64,000 bases of DNA from Pseudomonas fluorescens (GCF_902497895.1 NZ_CABVHQ010000016.1:36279-100278), one strand, 5' to 3'. Shown: positions 34,643 to 44,850, numbered from the stretch's first letter. Notes: generated from the sequence alone by a model not told the origin. Program-made: numbers and translations.

Positions 34643-35302
34643 TCAGGCGGCGTGTGACAATTTGCTGGACTGGGCACAGGTCTGCGGATGGTCGCTGAGC
34701 GAGACGAAGCCCTGGCTGGTGCCGTCCAGCGCGATGATGCCGCCGCTCTCAATGTCGTAGACCCAGCCGTGCAGGTTCAGGCGACCCTGCTCCAGGGCCA
34801 GAGCGACTGACGGGTGAGTCTTGAGGTTGGCCAGTTGGGCGATGACGTTTTCCCGAACCAGTGAATCCAGGCGGTCCGCGGCCGATGCATGAGTCCGGGA
34901 GGCGTTGATCACCTTGGCCGACTCGGCATGGCGCAACCAGTTGGCTACCGCCGGCAAGTGATCGAGGCATTTGCAGGTGGAAATGGCGGTCATCGCGCCG
35001 CAATCGGAATGGCCGCAGATCACGATGTCGCTGACACCGAGCACGGCGACCGCATATTCCACCGTGGCTGACACGCCTCCCGGCTCCGGACCGTAGGCCG
35101 GCACTATGTTGCCGGCGTTGCGGATCACGAACATGTCGCCGGGTTCCTGCTGGGTCAGCAGTTCCGGGACTACACGGCTGTCGGAACAGGTGACGAACAA
35201 GGTGCCCGGGCTCTGGCGGGTAGCCAATTGCTTGAACAGTTCGCTGCGCTCCGGAAAAGCCTCACGCTGGAACTTGAGAAAGCCGTCGATGATGTCTTGC
35301 AT
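34643..35302 (-). CDS. cynT: Beta-class carbonic anhydrase CynT
   Basis: The 219-residue enzyme has the zinc and catalytic set Cys39, Asp41 and Arg43 (TCSDSR) with His98 and Cys101 (GHSDCG). CynT recaptures the CO2 released by cyanase as bicarbonate, which cyanase consumes. AGGAGAATCACC precedes the ATG at 35302; the frame open to 35362 lies in the promoter region. It is the first gene of cynTS and divergent from cynR. Confidence 0.95.
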   Translation of the reverse strand: MQDIIDGFLKFQREAFPERSELFKQLATRQSPGTLFVTCSDSRVVPELLTQQEPGDMFVIRNAGNIVPAYGPEPGGVSATVEYAVAVLGVSDIVICGHSDCGAMTAISTCKCLDHLPAVANWLRHAESAKVINASRTHASAADRLDSLVRENVIAQLANLKTHPSVALALEQGRLNLHGWVYDIESGGIIALDGTSQGFVSLSDHPQTCAQSSKLSHAA

Positions 35303-35410
35303 GGTGATTCTCCTTGCGTCGCTGATGGGGCAAGGATGAAATTTTTCAGCTATAGCGTCCAAGACCGGTTTATTATTGTTGCCATTAGCCCTTCCTATAG
35401 TTGAGCGGCC
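35303..35410. promoter_or_regulatory. cynT/cynR divergent promoter region
   Basis: The 108-bp region has an ATT-rich centre (TTTATTATTGTTGCC) flanked by two CTATAG boxes at 35350-35355 (within the palindrome GCTATAGC) and 35395-35400. LysR regulators such as CynR bind such spaced partial dyads upstream of the target gene. The exact operator is not determined. Confidence 0.5.
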
Positions 35411-36292
35411 ATGCTGTTACGCCATATTCGCTACCTGCTGGCGGTTGCCGAACATCGCAACTTCACCAGAGCCGCCGAAGCTCTGCATGTGTCGCAGCCG
35501 ACGCTGTCGCAGCAGATCAAGCAATTGGAGGACTCCCTTGGCGCGCCGTTGTTCGACCGCTCGGGACGTTGCGTGCGCCTGACCGATGCCGGTGAGGCCT
35601 ATGTGCGTTATGCACGGCAAGCCTTGCAGGATCTGCAGGCGGCCAAGCGGGCGATGCATGACGTGCAGGATCTGAGTCGCGGTTCGTTGCGCCTGGCGAT
35701 GACCCCGACCTTCACCACCTATCTGATCGGCCCGCTGCTGACCCGCTTCAACAGCCTTTACCCGGCGATCACCCTGAGCGTCGAGGAAATGACTCAGGAC
35801 CGAATTGAAGCGGCGCTGGCTGAAGACCACCTGGATATCGGCATCGGTTTTTACGGTGAACATCTGCCCGATATCGAATCACAGGCGTTGTTCGCCGAAA
35901 CCCTGAGCCTGGTGGTGAGTGATACCCATCCGGGGTTTGTCGGGCAACAGTCGTTGAGTGCTCACGAACTGGGCGAGCAGGCGTTGGTCTTGCTCAACAG
36001 CGATTTCGCCACCCGCCAGCACATCGACCGCTACTGCCGCGAACAAAACATCGCGCCACGCATCGCCATTGAAGCCAACTCCATCAGCGCGATCATCGAG
36101 ATCGTGCGCCGCAGCTCGTTGGCGACCATCCTTCCGCAATCCATTGCCCGCGAGCAGACGGGCTTGCAGGCGCTGGAACTCGAACCGGCACTGCTGCAAC
36201 GCACCGTCGCCTTGCTCAGTCGCAAGGGCGCTTACCGAAGTACCGCGTGCGGGGCGTTTGTCGAGTTGGTCGAACAGCGGGGGAATGTTTAG
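35411..36292 (+). CDS. cynR: LysR-type cyanate regulator CynR
   Basis: The 293-residue protein has a LysR HTH ([23 protein letters not shown], about 18-40) and an effector-binding domain. It is transcribed away from cynTS with 108 bp between, the classical activator arrangement, and CynR activates cynTS in response to cyanate. No cyanate permease gene (cynX) is present. Confidence 0.88.
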   Translation: MLLRHIRYLLAVAEHRNFTRAAEALHVSQPTLSQQIKQLEDSLGAPLFDRSGRCVRLTDAGEAYVRYARQALQDLQAAKRAMHDVQDLSRGSLRLAMTPTFTTYLIGPLLTRFNSLYPAITLSVEEMTQDRIEAALAEDHLDIGIGFYGEHLPDIESQALFAETLSLVVSDTHPGFVGQQSLSAHELGEQALVLLNSDFATRQHIDRYCREQNIAPRIAIEANSISAIIEIVRRSSLATILPQSIAREQTGLQALELEPALLQRTVALLSRKGAYRSTACGAFVELVEQRGNV

Positions 36293-36648
36293 CCAACCCA
36301 CAACCAAGCTTCGTCAAATCCGGATTTAACGGCTTATTCGCCCGTGTGACGCTGCTCGGCATCTGTTTACTGCGGTTTTCCTATGGTCGCCTGGCTGATC
36401 GGAATCACACACAAGGCTTCGCCCGGCCTCAGCGCTTCGGGCCTTTGTCGTCGATTTACACCCGCCAGCGCACCGAACCTGTCTGCACTCCCTTCCGAGC
36501 TGGCCTTCTGGGCGCTGTGGCACTGTCGCCATGCGCGCCCACCGGATACCTGCATTTCCCGTTAAGTCTTCATATGGTTTGCCCTGTGCGGTGGATCGAA
36601 CCGGCGGCGCCTGCGCGCTTGCCTGACGCGGAAATACGAGAGTTCCCC
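36293..36648. other. Intergenic region upstream of the glutamine-synthetase-like gene
   Basis: This 356-bp stretch has no supported gene. A weak hairpin (AAGG/CCTT with CCCG/CGGG) at about 36411-36443 could end cynR transcription. The reading frame of the downstream gene is open through here, but without start signals or family resemblance. Confidence 0.35.
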
Positions 36649-38031
36649 ATGAGTTTTGCCACGACCCCCTTTGCCTCCCTACAAGAAGCCCAGTCCTTTC
36701 TGGCGAACAACCCGGATATCGAGATGTTCGAGCTGTTTATCCTCGATAACAACGGCGTGCCACGGGGCAAGTTGTTGCATCGCGATGAATTGTTGGAGGT
36801 GTATGAAAGCGGCCGGCCGCTGCCAAGCACCATCCTCGGGTTGACCATCAATGGCGACGATGTGGAAAACTCCGGGCTGGTCTGGGAAGTGGGCGATATC
36901 GACTGTCGGGCGTATCCGCTCAGCGGCAGTTTGCAGCGCATGCCGTGGCGGCTGATCCCCACCGCAGCGGTGCAGGTCAGCATGCACCCGCAGGAGGGGA
37001 TGCCGGCGACGGTAGCCGATCCGCGGCACTTGTTGACCAAGGTGATCGATGGGCTCAAGGCCGATGGCTACTATCCGGTCATGGCGGCGGAGCTGGAGTT
37101 TTATCTGCTGGATCGTGAGCGCGACAGTAACGGTCGGCCGCAACCGGCGCGGGATGTCGACGGCGGTCGACCGCGTTCTACCCAGGTCTATGGCTTGCGT
37201 GAACTGGAGCAGATCGAACCGTTTCTCGCCGATCTGTACAACGCCTGCAAACTCCAGGGCATTCCGGCGCGCACGGCGATTTCCGAGTACGCACCGGGGC
37301 AGGTGGAGATTACCCTTGAACACCGCAGCGATGCTTTGCAGGCAATGGATGAGGCGGTGCGCTACAAACGCCTGGTCAAAGGCGTGGCGCACAAGCACGG
37401 GATGACCGCCTGTTTCATGGCCAAGCCTTTCGATGACCTGGCGGGTACCGGCATGCACATGCATGTCAGCCTGGCGGACAAGGACGGTAATAATCTCTTC
37501 GCCAGCGAAGCGCCCGACGGTACGCCGCTGCTCAGGCAGGCGGTCGGCGGCATGCTCAGTACCTTGCTCGACTCGTTGCTGCTGTTTTGTCCCAACGCCA
37601 ACTCCTACCGGCGTTTCCAGACCAACAGTTACGCGCCGCTGGCCGCGACCTGGGGCGTGGACAACCGTACGGTGAGTCTGCGAGTACCGGGTGGTCCGGC
37701 GTTCTCCCGGCATATCGAACACCGTATCTGCGGCGCCGATGCCAATCCGTATCTGGCGGCAGCGGCGATCCTGGCGGGGATTCATCGGGGTATTCGTGAA
37801 CAGCGCGACCCTGGCGCGCCGGTCGAAGGCAATGGTTACGCTCAGGCTACCGAGCTGTTGCCGACGGACTGGCTGACCACCTTGCGCGCTCTGGAAGGCT
37901 CGTCCTGGGCTCGGGACGCCTTCGGGACCGAGTTTCTTGGGGTTTACCTGGCGGTAAAGTGTGCGGAATACCGGCAATTCATGGGCGAAGTGGGCGAACA
38001 GGACTGGCGCTGGTATTTACATCAAGCCTAA
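36649..38031 (+). CDS. Glutamine synthetase family protein (gamma-glutamylpolyamine synthetase-like)
   Basis: The 460-residue protein has the GS beta-grasp and catalytic domains: AAELEFYL (metal Glu), EYAPGQVEITLEH, AKPFDDLAGTGMHMHVSL and NRTVSLRVPGG. The N-terminus and length match the PuuA/Pau family that gamma-glutamylates polyamines such as putrescine, rather than housekeeping GlnA (no adenylylation Tyr motif recognised). The ATG at 36649 starts at the conserved N-terminus; upstream frame is ignored. No other polyamine gene is adjacent. Confidence 0.85.
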   Translation: MSFATTPFASLQEAQSFLANNPDIEMFELFILDNNGVPRGKLLHRDELLEVYESGRPLPSTILGLTINGDDVENSGLVWEVGDIDCRAYPLSGSLQRMPWRLIPTAAVQVSMHPQEGMPATVADPRHLLTKVIDGLKADGYYPVMAAELEFYLLDRERDSNGRPQPARDVDGGRPRSTQVYGLRELEQIEPFLADLYNACKLQGIPARTAISEYAPGQVEITLEHRSDALQAMDEAVRYKRLVKGVAHKHGMTACFMAKPFDDLAGTGMHMHVSLADKDGNNLFASEAPDGTPLLRQAVGGMLSTLLDSLLLFCPNANSYRRFQTNSYAPLAATWGVDNRTVSLRVPGGPAFSRHIEHRICGADANPYLAAAAILAGIHRGIREQRDPGAPVEGNGYAQATELLPTDWLTTLRALEGSSWARDAFGTEFLGVYLAVKCAEYRQFMGEVGEQDWRWYLHQA

Positions 38032-38032
38032 G

Positions 38033-38099
38033 AGCAGCTTCAAGCCGCAAGCCGCAAGCTCACAACCTGAAGCTTGTCGCTTGAAACTTGCCGCTGACA
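38033..38099. repeat. GCTTCAAGC-type inverted repeat
   Basis: CAGCTTCAAGCCGCAAGCCG is followed by AAGCTTGTCGCTTGAAAC and TTGCCGCTG, an imperfect inverted pair of the AGCTTCAAGCxGCAAGC family common in Pseudomonas. It lies directly after the glutamine-synthetase-like stop. Confidence 0.65.
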
Positions 38100-38116
38100 A
38101 AACTATTCGTTCGCTT

Positions 38117-38132
38117 ATTTTTCACGAAAAAT
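38117..38132. promoter_or_regulatory. Palindrome upstream of eptA
   Basis: ATTTTTC-AC-GAAAAAT is a perfect 7-bp inverted repeat with a 2-base centre, about 95 bp before the eptA start. It could be an operator; no known box was assigned. Confidence 0.35.
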
Positions 38133-38226
38133 TGATGGTTGGCTGCTTAAAGTTTGTGCTGTCGTGGGAAGTGAGTGTTTTAGTTGCTTCCTGGCGGCAC
38201 TACTTTCAAGGAAAAAGCAGACCGTC

Positions 38227-39876
38227 ATGTGGACTATTAAAGCCGTGCGCCCCGAGTGGGTGACGTTGGTTGCCAGTGCCTTTTTATTGATCGGTTTCAA
38301 CTTTGTGCTCTGGCAACACCTGTTCGAAATTACCTCGTCCGACGGCCAAGGCATGGCCATGGGCGTGGCGTTTGGCCTGATGATCTGGTGCGCGTTCAAT
38401 ATTGTGTTGAGCCTGCTGGCCTTTCCATACGTGCTCAAGCCGGTGCTGATACTGATGTTTCTAATCAGTGCCGGTGTGGCTTACTTTATGGGGCAATACG
38501 GTGTTGTGATTGATCGAGGCATGTTGCGTAACTTTGCCGAAACCAATGCCACCGAAGTGCGTGACTTACTCTCGGTCAAGTGGCTTGTCTACGTTTTCTT
38601 TCTTGGCGTGTTGCCGTCGTGGTTGTTGTGGAAGACCCCGATAAACTACCGTCGCTGGCACCGTGAAGTATTAAGTAAGGTTTTGCTGGGTGTTGTCTCG
38701 GCGGGCGTGCTGGGTGTTGTCGCGCTGGCCAACTACCAGGGGTTGTCTTCGTTGTTTCGTAATCACCACGAGTTGCGCTTGATGATAGTGCCGAGCAATT
38801 ACATTGGCGCGTCCTTCGGCTATCTGCGTGAGCAGTTGGTGTCCGCTCGGCAGCCATTCGTCAAGATTGGCGAGGATGCGCAGAAGAACCCGAGCTGGCA
38901 GGCCCGTGCCCGCAAGTCGCTGACGGTGCTGGTGGTGGGCGAAAGTGCCCGTGCGTCAAATTTCGGCATTCTGGGTTATGACCGCGATACCACGCCGAAA
39001 CTGAATAAAGAGGCCGGCCTGATCGCCTTTACCGACGTGCACTCCTGCGGCACGGAAACCGCGGTGTCGGTGCCGTGCATGTTCTCCAACATGGGCCGCA
39101 AGGACTACAACGCCAGCATGGCGAAGAATGAAGAAGGCCTGCTCGATGTGCTCAAGCATGCCGGGCTGGAAGTGATCTGGCGCGACAACCAGTCCGGCTG
39201 CAAAGGCACCTGCGACCGGGTCACGTTTGAGGATGTGAGCAATTTCAAGGATCCGGGGTTGTGTGCCAACAGCGAATGCCGCGATGAAATCCTCTTGCAA
39301 GGCTTGCAGCACTTTATCGATCACCTCGATAAAGACACCGTGCTGGTGCTGCACCAGATGGGCAGTCATGGTCCGGAATACTTCAAGCGTTATCCCAAGG
39401 AGTACGAGCACTTCACCCCGGTCTGCGAAAGCAACGCGCTGAACAGTTGCAGCCGCGAAAGCATCATCAACGGTTACGACAACACGCTGGTGTATACCGA
39501 TCACGTGTTGGCGACCTTGATCGACTTGCTGCGCAGCAACCAGGACAAGGTCGATACCGCGATGCTCTACCTGTCGGATCACGGTGAATCGCTGGGTGAG
39601 TACAACCTGTTCCTGCATGGCACGCCTTATATGCTGGCACCGGAGCAGCAGAAACATGTGGCGATGCTCGCCTGGTTCTCGGACAGCTATCAGAAGTCCT
39701 TCTCGGTGGACACCCATTGCCTGCAGCTGAGTCGCGAAAAACCGCTGAGCCAGGACAATCTGTTCCATTCAATGCTTGGCCTGCTGGAGGTCAACAGCAG
39801 CGTTTACAACCCCGAACTGGATATGTTTGCCGGCTGCCGAGGCGCTGTGCTCGATGGAGTGCTGGCCACTCAGTGA
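38227..39876 (+). CDS. eptA: Lipid A phosphoethanolamine transferase (EptA family)
   Basis: The 549-residue inner-membrane enzyme has five N-terminal helices (within residues 10-170) and a periplasmic alkaline-phosphatase-like domain with metal ligands in VVGESARA (237-244), the nucleophile Thr region CGTETAVSVPCMFS (275-288) and SDHGESLGE. Several Cys typical of EptA disulfides are present. It adds phosphoethanolamine to lipid A and so changes resistance to cationic peptides. AAGGA lies 15 bases before the ATG. A methyltransferase gene follows 84 bp later. Confidence 0.9.
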   Translation: MWTIKAVRPEWVTLVASAFLLIGFNFVLWQHLFEITSSDGQGMAMGVAFGLMIWCAFNIVLSLLAFPYVLKPVLILMFLISAGVAYFMGQYGVVIDRGMLRNFAETNATEVRDLLSVKWLVYVFFLGVLPSWLLWKTPINYRRWHREVLSKVLLGVVSAGVLGVVALANYQGLSSLFRNHHELRLMIVPSNYIGASFGYLREQLVSARQPFVKIGEDAQKNPSWQARARKSLTVLVVGESARASNFGILGYDRDTTPKLNKEAGLIAFTDVHSCGTETAVSVPCMFSNMGRKDYNASMAKNEEGLLDVLKHAGLEVIWRDNQSGCKGTCDRVTFEDVSNFKDPGLCANSECRDEILLQGLQHFIDHLDKDTVLVLHQMGSHGPEYFKRYPKEYEHFTPVCESNALNSCSRESIINGYDNTLVYTDHVLATLIDLLRSNQDKVDTAMLYLSDHGESLGEYNLFLHGTPYMLAPEQQKHVAMLAWFSDSYQKSFSVDTHCLQLSREKPLSQDNLFHSMLGLLEVNSSVYNPELDMFAGCRGAVLDGVLATQ

Positions 39877-39960
39877 GATCTTTACCGTCATTCGACCTTT
39901 TTTTCACGTGCCAGTGGTTAATCTGCCGCCAGTCGATCCCTTTACAAGAGTCCGAGTGTA

Positions 39961-40647
39961 ATGTCATCGCAACTCCCATCCATCATTGAGCTTGAGTTCG
40001 CCAGGCGCTACGAGCGGGAGCACGCCAGAGTTTGTCTGGAAGCGCGCCCCGTCGGCCTGGCCCGGCGGCTCTCGCTTTGGCGTGCCGAGCAGTTGGTGCG
40101 TCAGGCGCTCAAGGTGGCGGGCGAACCCGGGCTGATTCTCGACCTGGCTTGCGGTGCCGGGCGCTTCTGGCCGGTGCTGGCCGAGCATGCAAACCGGGTC
40201 ATCCTGGCGGCGGACAACTCTCAGGATATGCTCGACCACGCCCAGACCCATCATTCGCCCGGCCTGCTCGAACGGGTGAAAACCTTTCAGAGCTCTGCGT
40301 TCACCATTGGACTGTCGGTCAATGCCGTGGACTGCATTTTCTGCATGCAGTTATTTCAGCAGATCGTCAGCAGCGAGCATCGCCTGCTCCTGCTGCGTGA
40401 ACTGCATCGCGTCAGCCGCGACACGGTGATTGTTTCGGTGCAAGTCGCTCGCAGCTTCAGGGTTCGTCGCCATCGATCCGAAGGCGCTGACCTGGAGGCA
40501 TCGGCGGAGGCCGCAAAACCCCCGCTGGCCGGTAAAACCCAGATCGAAGGTGAGTTCAGGCAAGCGGGGTTCGAGATTCTCCATTCTCAAGACTTCATGC
40601 CCGGCTGCGGTCTGTCACGGGTCTACGTGCTGCGTAAAGGCAGTTAG
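39961..40647 (+). CDS. Class I SAM-dependent methyltransferase
   Basis: The 228-residue protein has the SAM-binding motif LDLACGAGRFWPVL (about 60-73), an acidic residue after the second strand (AADNSQDML) and a post-motif region FCMQLFQQI. The C-terminus ends with GCGLSRVYVLRKG. Substrate is unknown. It follows eptA on the same strand, so a joint role in envelope modification is possible but only inferred. Confidence 0.7.
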   Translation: MSSQLPSIIELEFARRYEREHARVCLEARPVGLARRLSLWRAEQLVRQALKVAGEPGLILDLACGAGRFWPVLAEHANRVILAADNSQDMLDHAQTHHSPGLLERVKTFQSSAFTIGLSVNAVDCIFCMQLFQQIVSSEHRLLLLRELHRVSRDTVIVSVQVARSFRVRRHRSEGADLEASAEAAKPPLAGKTQIEGEFRQAGFEILHSQDFMPGCGLSRVYVLRKGS

Positions 40648-40786
40648 CCCGTAAACGCCACTAGTCCGATCTGTCGGACTATTCTGATAGTCCGGCAGGT
40701 GTTTTCCATCACGCTCTTGTGCAGTGAATGCTCGGAAATCGCCGGGGTCGATATATACTGCGCGCCATTCTTCAAGGGAGAGCCGT

Positions 40787-41920
40787 GTGGCCATCGATAT
40801 TCACTGGATTCGCGACAACGATAGCCTCGGTCAATTTTGCGCCGAGTGGCAGCAATTGCCATTCGTTGCCCTCGACACCGAATTCATGCGGGTCGACACT
40901 TTTTATCCGATCGCCGGGCTGCTGCAGATTGGCGATGGCGTGCGCGCTTACCTGATTGACCCATTGACGATCGATAACTGGCAACCCTTGGCCGCCTTGC
41001 TGGAAAATCCGGCAGTGATCAAGGTCCTGCATGCCTGCAGCGAAGATCTGGAAGTATTGCTGCGTCTGACCGGCAGCCTGCCAGCGGCATTGTTCGATAC
41101 CCAATTGGCCGCCGCCTATCTGAACCTGGGCTTTTCCATGGGCTACTCGCGCCTGGTCCAGGAAGTGCTGGGGATCGATCTGCCCAAGGGCGAGACCCGT
41201 TCCGACTGGCTGCAACGCCCGCTGTCCGAGACCCAGATCAGCTACGCCGCCGAAGATGCGTTGCATCTGGCTGAGGTGTACATCCGCTTGCGTCCGAAAC
41301 TGTCCGACGACAAGTACGCCTGGGTGCTGGAGGACGGTGCTGAATTGGTGGCCAACCTGCGTCGCGAATTCGACCCCTACGAGGTCTATCGCGAGGCCAA
41401 ACTGGCCTGGAAACTGTCCCGTGCCCAGTTGGTTGTGTTGCGTGAACTCTGTGCCTGGCGTGAGCGCGAAGCCCGCGCCCGCGACCTGCCGCGTAACCGG
41501 ATTGTCCGTGAACATTCGCTGTGGCCATTGGCCCGGACCCAGCCGGACAACCTCACGGCGCTGGCAAAAATCGAAGACATGCACCCGCGTACCGTACGTC
41601 AGGACGGCGAGTTCCTGCTTGAGTTGATCAAGCAAGCTGGCAGTGTATCCCCCGATCAATGGCCGCCAGCAGTGCCCGAGCCATTGCCGGTCGAAGCCGC
41701 GGCGTTGATCAAGCGTCTGCGGGCGCTGGGCCAGGCCGAAGCCGAACGCCTGGACATGGCGCCGGAACTGATGCTGCGCAAGAAAACCCTGGAAGCCCTG
41801 CTCAAAAGCGGCTTTCCCGAGGGTCCTTATCAATTGCCTGATTCGTTGCGTGGCTGGCGCCGCGAATTGATGGGCCAGATGCTGCTCGACAGCCTGGCCA
41901 CCGCCGGAGAACAGCCTTGA
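40787..41920 (+). CDS. rnd: Ribonuclease D
   Basis: The 377-residue 3'-5' exoribonuclease of tRNA maturation has the DEDD exonuclease domain: [12 protein letters not shown] (Exo I), [10 protein letters not shown] with FDTQLAAAY (Exo II) and [10 protein letters not shown] (Exo III). Two HRDC-type helical domains follow (about 210-290 and 300-370). It starts with GTG at 40787 after AAGGGAG; the longer frame lacks a site. A -10-like TATACT lies at about 40755. ycgL overlaps its stop. Confidence 0.92.
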   Translation: MAIDIHWIRDNDSLGQFCAEWQQLPFVALDTEFMRVDTFYPIAGLLQIGDGVRAYLIDPLTIDNWQPLAALLENPAVIKVLHACSEDLEVLLRLTGSLPAALFDTQLAAAYLNLGFSMGYSRLVQEVLGIDLPKGETRSDWLQRPLSETQISYAAEDALHLAEVYIRLRPKLSDDKYAWVLEDGAELVANLRREFDPYEVYREAKLAWKLSRAQLVVLRELCAWREREARARDLPRNRIVREHSLWPLARTQPDNLTALAKIEDMHPRTVRQDGEFLLELIKQAGSVSPDQWPPAVPEPLPVEAAALIKRLRALGQAEAERLDMAPELMLRKKTLEALLKSGFPEGPYQLPDSLRGWRRELMGQMLLDSLATAGEQP

Positions 41921-42210
41921 AACGTATTTGCTCCATCTACCGAAGCCTGCGCAAGAACGAGATGTACCTTTACGTGCTGAAAAGCGATGCATTGGAGCGC
42001 GTCCCGGAAACCCTGCTGCTGGCCTTCGGCAAACCGCACCACGCCTTCGACCTGGTGCTGAGCCCGGAACGCAAGTTGTCCCGCGAGGACATCAACGTGG
42101 TGCTCGAGAATCTCGATAAACAGGGCTATCACCTGCAAATGCCGCCGGCCGAAGACGAGTACATCGAACACTTGCCCGAAGAACTGCTGCGGCGCAATGA
42201 TCCGCTCTGA
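41917..42210 (+). CDS. ycgL: YcgL domain protein
   Basis: The 97-residue protein begins KRICSIYRS and contains [16 protein letters not shown] and the C-terminal [14 protein letters not shown], all characteristic of the YcgL family, whose function is unknown. It starts with TTG at 41917, overlapping the rnd stop by 4 bp (TTGA), so translation is coupled to rnd. Confidence 0.88.
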   Translation: MKRICSIYRSLRKNEMYLYVLKSDALERVPETLLLAFGKPHHAFDLVLSPERKLSREDINVVLENLDKQGYHLQMPPAEDEYIEHLPEELLRRNDPL

Positions 42211-42245
42211 CGGACCGGTCCGGGTGCTCTGTGCGGAGCACTCTT
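42211..42245 (+). other. Two adjacent hairpins after ycgL
   Basis: The palindrome CGGACCGGTCCG begins at the ycgL stop, followed by GTGCTC-TGTGCG-GAGCAC. No clear T-run follows, so this is a weak terminator candidate for rnd-ycgL. Confidence 0.35.
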
Positions 42246-42335
42246 GCCCATGAAACTGAATAACCCGGCGCAGGGCGTTAATGGTGGGCAAACCCCGTCG
42301 ACGACCCGCTGCACTGTTTTTGAAAGGTTTGAACC

Positions 42336-43268
42336 ATGCGCGTTCTGATTGCTGAACACGACCACGCTCTTTACGCCCAACTGTTGCGCCAGGCCGCTCC
42401 TGATCTGGAAGTGCTCACCAGCGGTGACTCCGCCGAATTGGCGAGCCTGGCCGCGGATTGCCCGATCTGGCTCGGCCAGCCGGACCTGCTGGCGACCCTC
42501 CTGCGTCAGGGCCATGAGCCGCAGTGGTTGCAATCGACCTGGGCCGGGATCACCCCGTTGCTCGCCGAGGGTTTGCCACGGCATTATCGCCTGACCCGGG
42601 CGGTGGGGATTTTCGGTCAGGTCATGGCCGAGTACGTGCTGACCTACCTGCTCGGTCATGAGCGCGACGTGCTCGCGCGGCTGGTCAGCCAGGTCGAGCG
42701 CAAGTGGGACAATCGCCAGGGCCAGAGCCTGGCCGGGCGCAAGGTATTGATCGTCGGTAGCGGCGACATCGGCTGCAGCGTGGCGCAGTTCCTGCAGCCA
42801 TTCGGTGTCGAGTTGTACGGCATTGCCAGCGAAGCGCGTGAGCAGGCGCCGTTTATCGAAGTCGCCGGGCTGGAAGATCTCGGGCGCTTGGTGGGGGAGG
42901 TCGATTATGTGATCAACCTGCTGCCCAATACGCCGAACACCCATGATCTGTACGACGCGGCGCTGTTCAAGCAATTCAAGCCGACCGGGTTGTTCATCAA
43001 CGTCGGGCGCGGTGTGGCGGTGGTCGATGCGGATTTGGTCGAAGCCTTGAAGGAAGGGCATCTGGCCGGGGCGGTGATCGACGTCTGCCGCCAGGAGCCG
43101 TTGCCGCAGCGTCACCCGTTCTGGACCGCCTGGGGCTTGCTGCTGACCGGCCACAGTTCGGCGCCGACTTCACCGTCGATGATGGTGCAGTTGTTTGTCG
43201 AGAACCTGCGGGCGTATCAGGCCGATACGGCGTTGCGTGGGGAAGTGAGTTTCGAGCGGGGGTACTAA
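42336..43268 (+). CDS. D-2-hydroxyacid dehydrogenase (GhrA-like)
   Basis: The 310-residue protein has a C-terminal NAD(P)-binding domain with GSGDIGCSVAQFL (about 137-149), INVGRGVAVVDADLV and a catalytic His in LLTGHSSAPTS. The D-isomer-specific 2-hydroxyacid dehydrogenase fold fits glyoxylate/hydroxypyruvate reductases; substrate is not resolved. AAAGG lies before the ATG. Confidence 0.85.
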   Translation: MRVLIAEHDHALYAQLLRQAAPDLEVLTSGDSAELASLAADCPIWLGQPDLLATLLRQGHEPQWLQSTWAGITPLLAEGLPRHYRLTRAVGIFGQVMAEYVLTYLLGHERDVLARLVSQVERKWDNRQGQSLAGRKVLIVGSGDIGCSVAQFLQPFGVELYGIASEAREQAPFIEVAGLEDLGRLVGEVDYVINLLPNTPNTHDLYDAALFKQFKPTGLFINVGRGVAVVDADLVEALKEGHLAGAVIDVCRQEPLPQRHPFWTAWGLLLTGHSSAPTSPSMMVQLFVENLRAYQADTALRGEVSFERGY

Positions 43269-43283
43269 GCACACCGCGATCAA

Positions 43284-43434
43284 TGTGGCGAGGGAGCTTG
43301 CTGTGGCGAAGGGGCTTGCCCCCGCTCGGCTGCGCAGCAGCCGTAAAACCAGCTGATGCGTTCTACCTGAATAACCGCGATCGCCGGTTTTAGGACCGCT
43401 CCGCGCTCCAGCGGGGGCAAGCCCCCTCGCCACA
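43284..43434. repeat. Nested long imperfect-palindrome repeats
   Basis: A short TGTGGCGAGGGAGCTTGC unit runs into CTGTGGCGAAGGGGCTTGCC, and the element closes with GCAAGCCCCCTCGCCACA. Inner arms CGGCTGCGCAGCAGCCG and CCGCTCCGCGCTCC flank the centre. It lies between the dehydrogenase and the convergent nitroreductase. Confidence 0.85.
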
Positions 43435-43463
43435 AGGGTTGCAGCGTAACGCTCGTGCGCTGC

Positions 43464-44057
43464 TTACAGACTGAAATCACCCTCGGCCACGGTCTCGCTC
43501 AACGAACGGCGCGGGCTTGGGACTTCGCGGGCCTGCAGGTACTCGGCCAGGGTGGCCTTGTCTCCCAGCTTGCCGATCGCCACCGCAGCGTGCAGCGCGT
43601 AGCCTTCAGGAATATTCAGCTCCTTGCGGGTCAGCTCCTGATCGAAGCCGGCCATGCCGTGGGTGTGCCAGCCGCTGAGGCTGGCTTGCAGCGCCAGATG
43701 GCCCCAGGCCGAGCCGGTGTCGAAGGTGTGCCACAACGCCGGGGTTTCTGCTTCGGCACCAGGAGCGGTGAAGGTGGTTTTCGAAATCACGATCACCAGC
43801 GCCGAGGCGTGTTGTGCCCAGCTGCGGTTGAATTCATTCAACAGGCCCAGATAGCGCTCCCAGTTCGGCGTGTCGCGACGGGCGTAGAGAAAACGCCACG
43901 GCTGCGAGTTGTAGGCCGAGGGTGCCCAGCGCGCGGCTTCGAAAAAGCTCAGCAGGGTTTCTTGCGGGATGCTTTCGCCGGTGAACGCGCGGGGCGACCA
44001 GCGCTCGGTGAACTGCGGGTGGATGGCATAGTCGGCGACGCGGGGATTAGCGCTCAT
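43464..44057 (-). CDS. Nitroreductase family protein
   Basis: The 197-residue flavoprotein has the FMN-binding RWSPRAF near residue 20 and ARWAPSAYNSQPW (43-55), both typical of the nitroreductase superfamily. The physiological substrate (quinones, nitroaromatics or other) cannot be read from sequence. AAGGA lies 9 bases before the ATG at 44057. Confidence 0.85.
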   Translation of the reverse strand: MSANPRVADYAIHPQFTERWSPRAFTGESIPQETLLSFFEAARWAPSAYNSQPWRFLYARRDTPNWERYLGLLNEFNRSWAQHASALVIVISKTTFTAPGAEAETPALWHTFDTGSAWGHLALQASLSGWHTHGMAGFDQELTRKELNIPEGYALHAAVAIGKLGDKATLAEYLQAREVPSPRRSLSETVAEGDFSL

Positions 44058-44338
44058 GAAGAGATTCCTTGCTGGGTTTGAGTCGGGAAGTCGCATGATA
44101 ACCGAGGGGCGCAGTTGGGCTGGGCAGTGAGGTCTTTTTGAGCCGTAGCCGTTCACCTGAATGCAACGCGGTTGAGCGTTAATGGCACTCGGGTAGGGGC
44201 TCTTTGCGACTGGCAAAGCTACTTCGCCGCGCAGGAACTGACAAGTCCTGTTGTACCGGCAGTCGCAAGCGCTTGGCCGCAGAGCCCGCGCGCACTAGAC
44301 TGGCGGCCTTTTCACTGCCTGATACTGATACTTGAGCC

Positions 44339-44788
44339 ATGGCCGCCAAAGTCGAACCTTTCTGGATACGCAAAACCCTCGAACAACTCGATCAAGAAGA
44401 GTGGGAGTCGTTGTGCGATGGCTGTGGCCTGTGCTGCCTGCAAAAGCTCGAGGACGAAGATGACAACAGCGTCTACTACACGCGCATTGCCTGCAAACTG
44501 CTGGACCTGAAAACCTGCCAGTGCAGCGATTACAGCAATCGTCGCGAGTCGGTGCCCGACTGCATCCAGCTCACACCGGGCAAGGCCGATCAGTTCAAAT
44601 GGCTGCCGCCGACCTGCGGCTACCGTCTGGTCAGCGAGGGCAAGGATTTGCCGCTCTGGCACCATCTGGTCTGCGGTGATCGCGATGCGGTGCACCACGA
44701 ACGCATCTCCCAATCCGGGCGCATGCTCGCCGAGGGCAGCGTGGCCGAAGAGGATTGGGAGGATCATCTGATCTTTCGTGCGGGTTAA
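44339..44788 (+). CDS. ycgN: YcgN-family cysteine-cluster protein
   Basis: The 149-residue protein has the Cys pattern CDGCGLCC (27-34) plus conserved Cys in [29 protein letters not shown] and HLVCGD, the UPF0260/YcgN signature. It probably binds a metal or Fe-S centre; function unknown. The M61-like gene begins 62 bp downstream. Confidence 0.85.
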   Translation: MAAKVEPFWIRKTLEQLDQEEWESLCDGCGLCCLQKLEDEDDNSVYYTRIACKLLDLKTCQCSDYSNRRESVPDCIQLTPGKADQFKWLPPTCGYRLVSEGKDLPLWHHLVCGDRDAVHHERISQSGRMLAEGSVAEEDWEDHLIFRAG

Positions 44789-44850
44789 AAGCCTGCGGGT
44801 CAAGCGCGCGCCGGTTTAGCGTTTCAAGGTTATTTCACGAGGGAGTGTGT

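Noticed and set aside
36383..36648. Upstream extension of the glutamine-synthetase-like gene
   Set aside because: The frame is open back to 36247, but these residues have no GS resemblance and the family N-terminus begins at 36649.
36679..37977. 432-codon minus-strand frame opposite the glutamine-synthetase-like gene
   Set aside because: The plus strand encodes all GS motifs in order; the antisense product has none.
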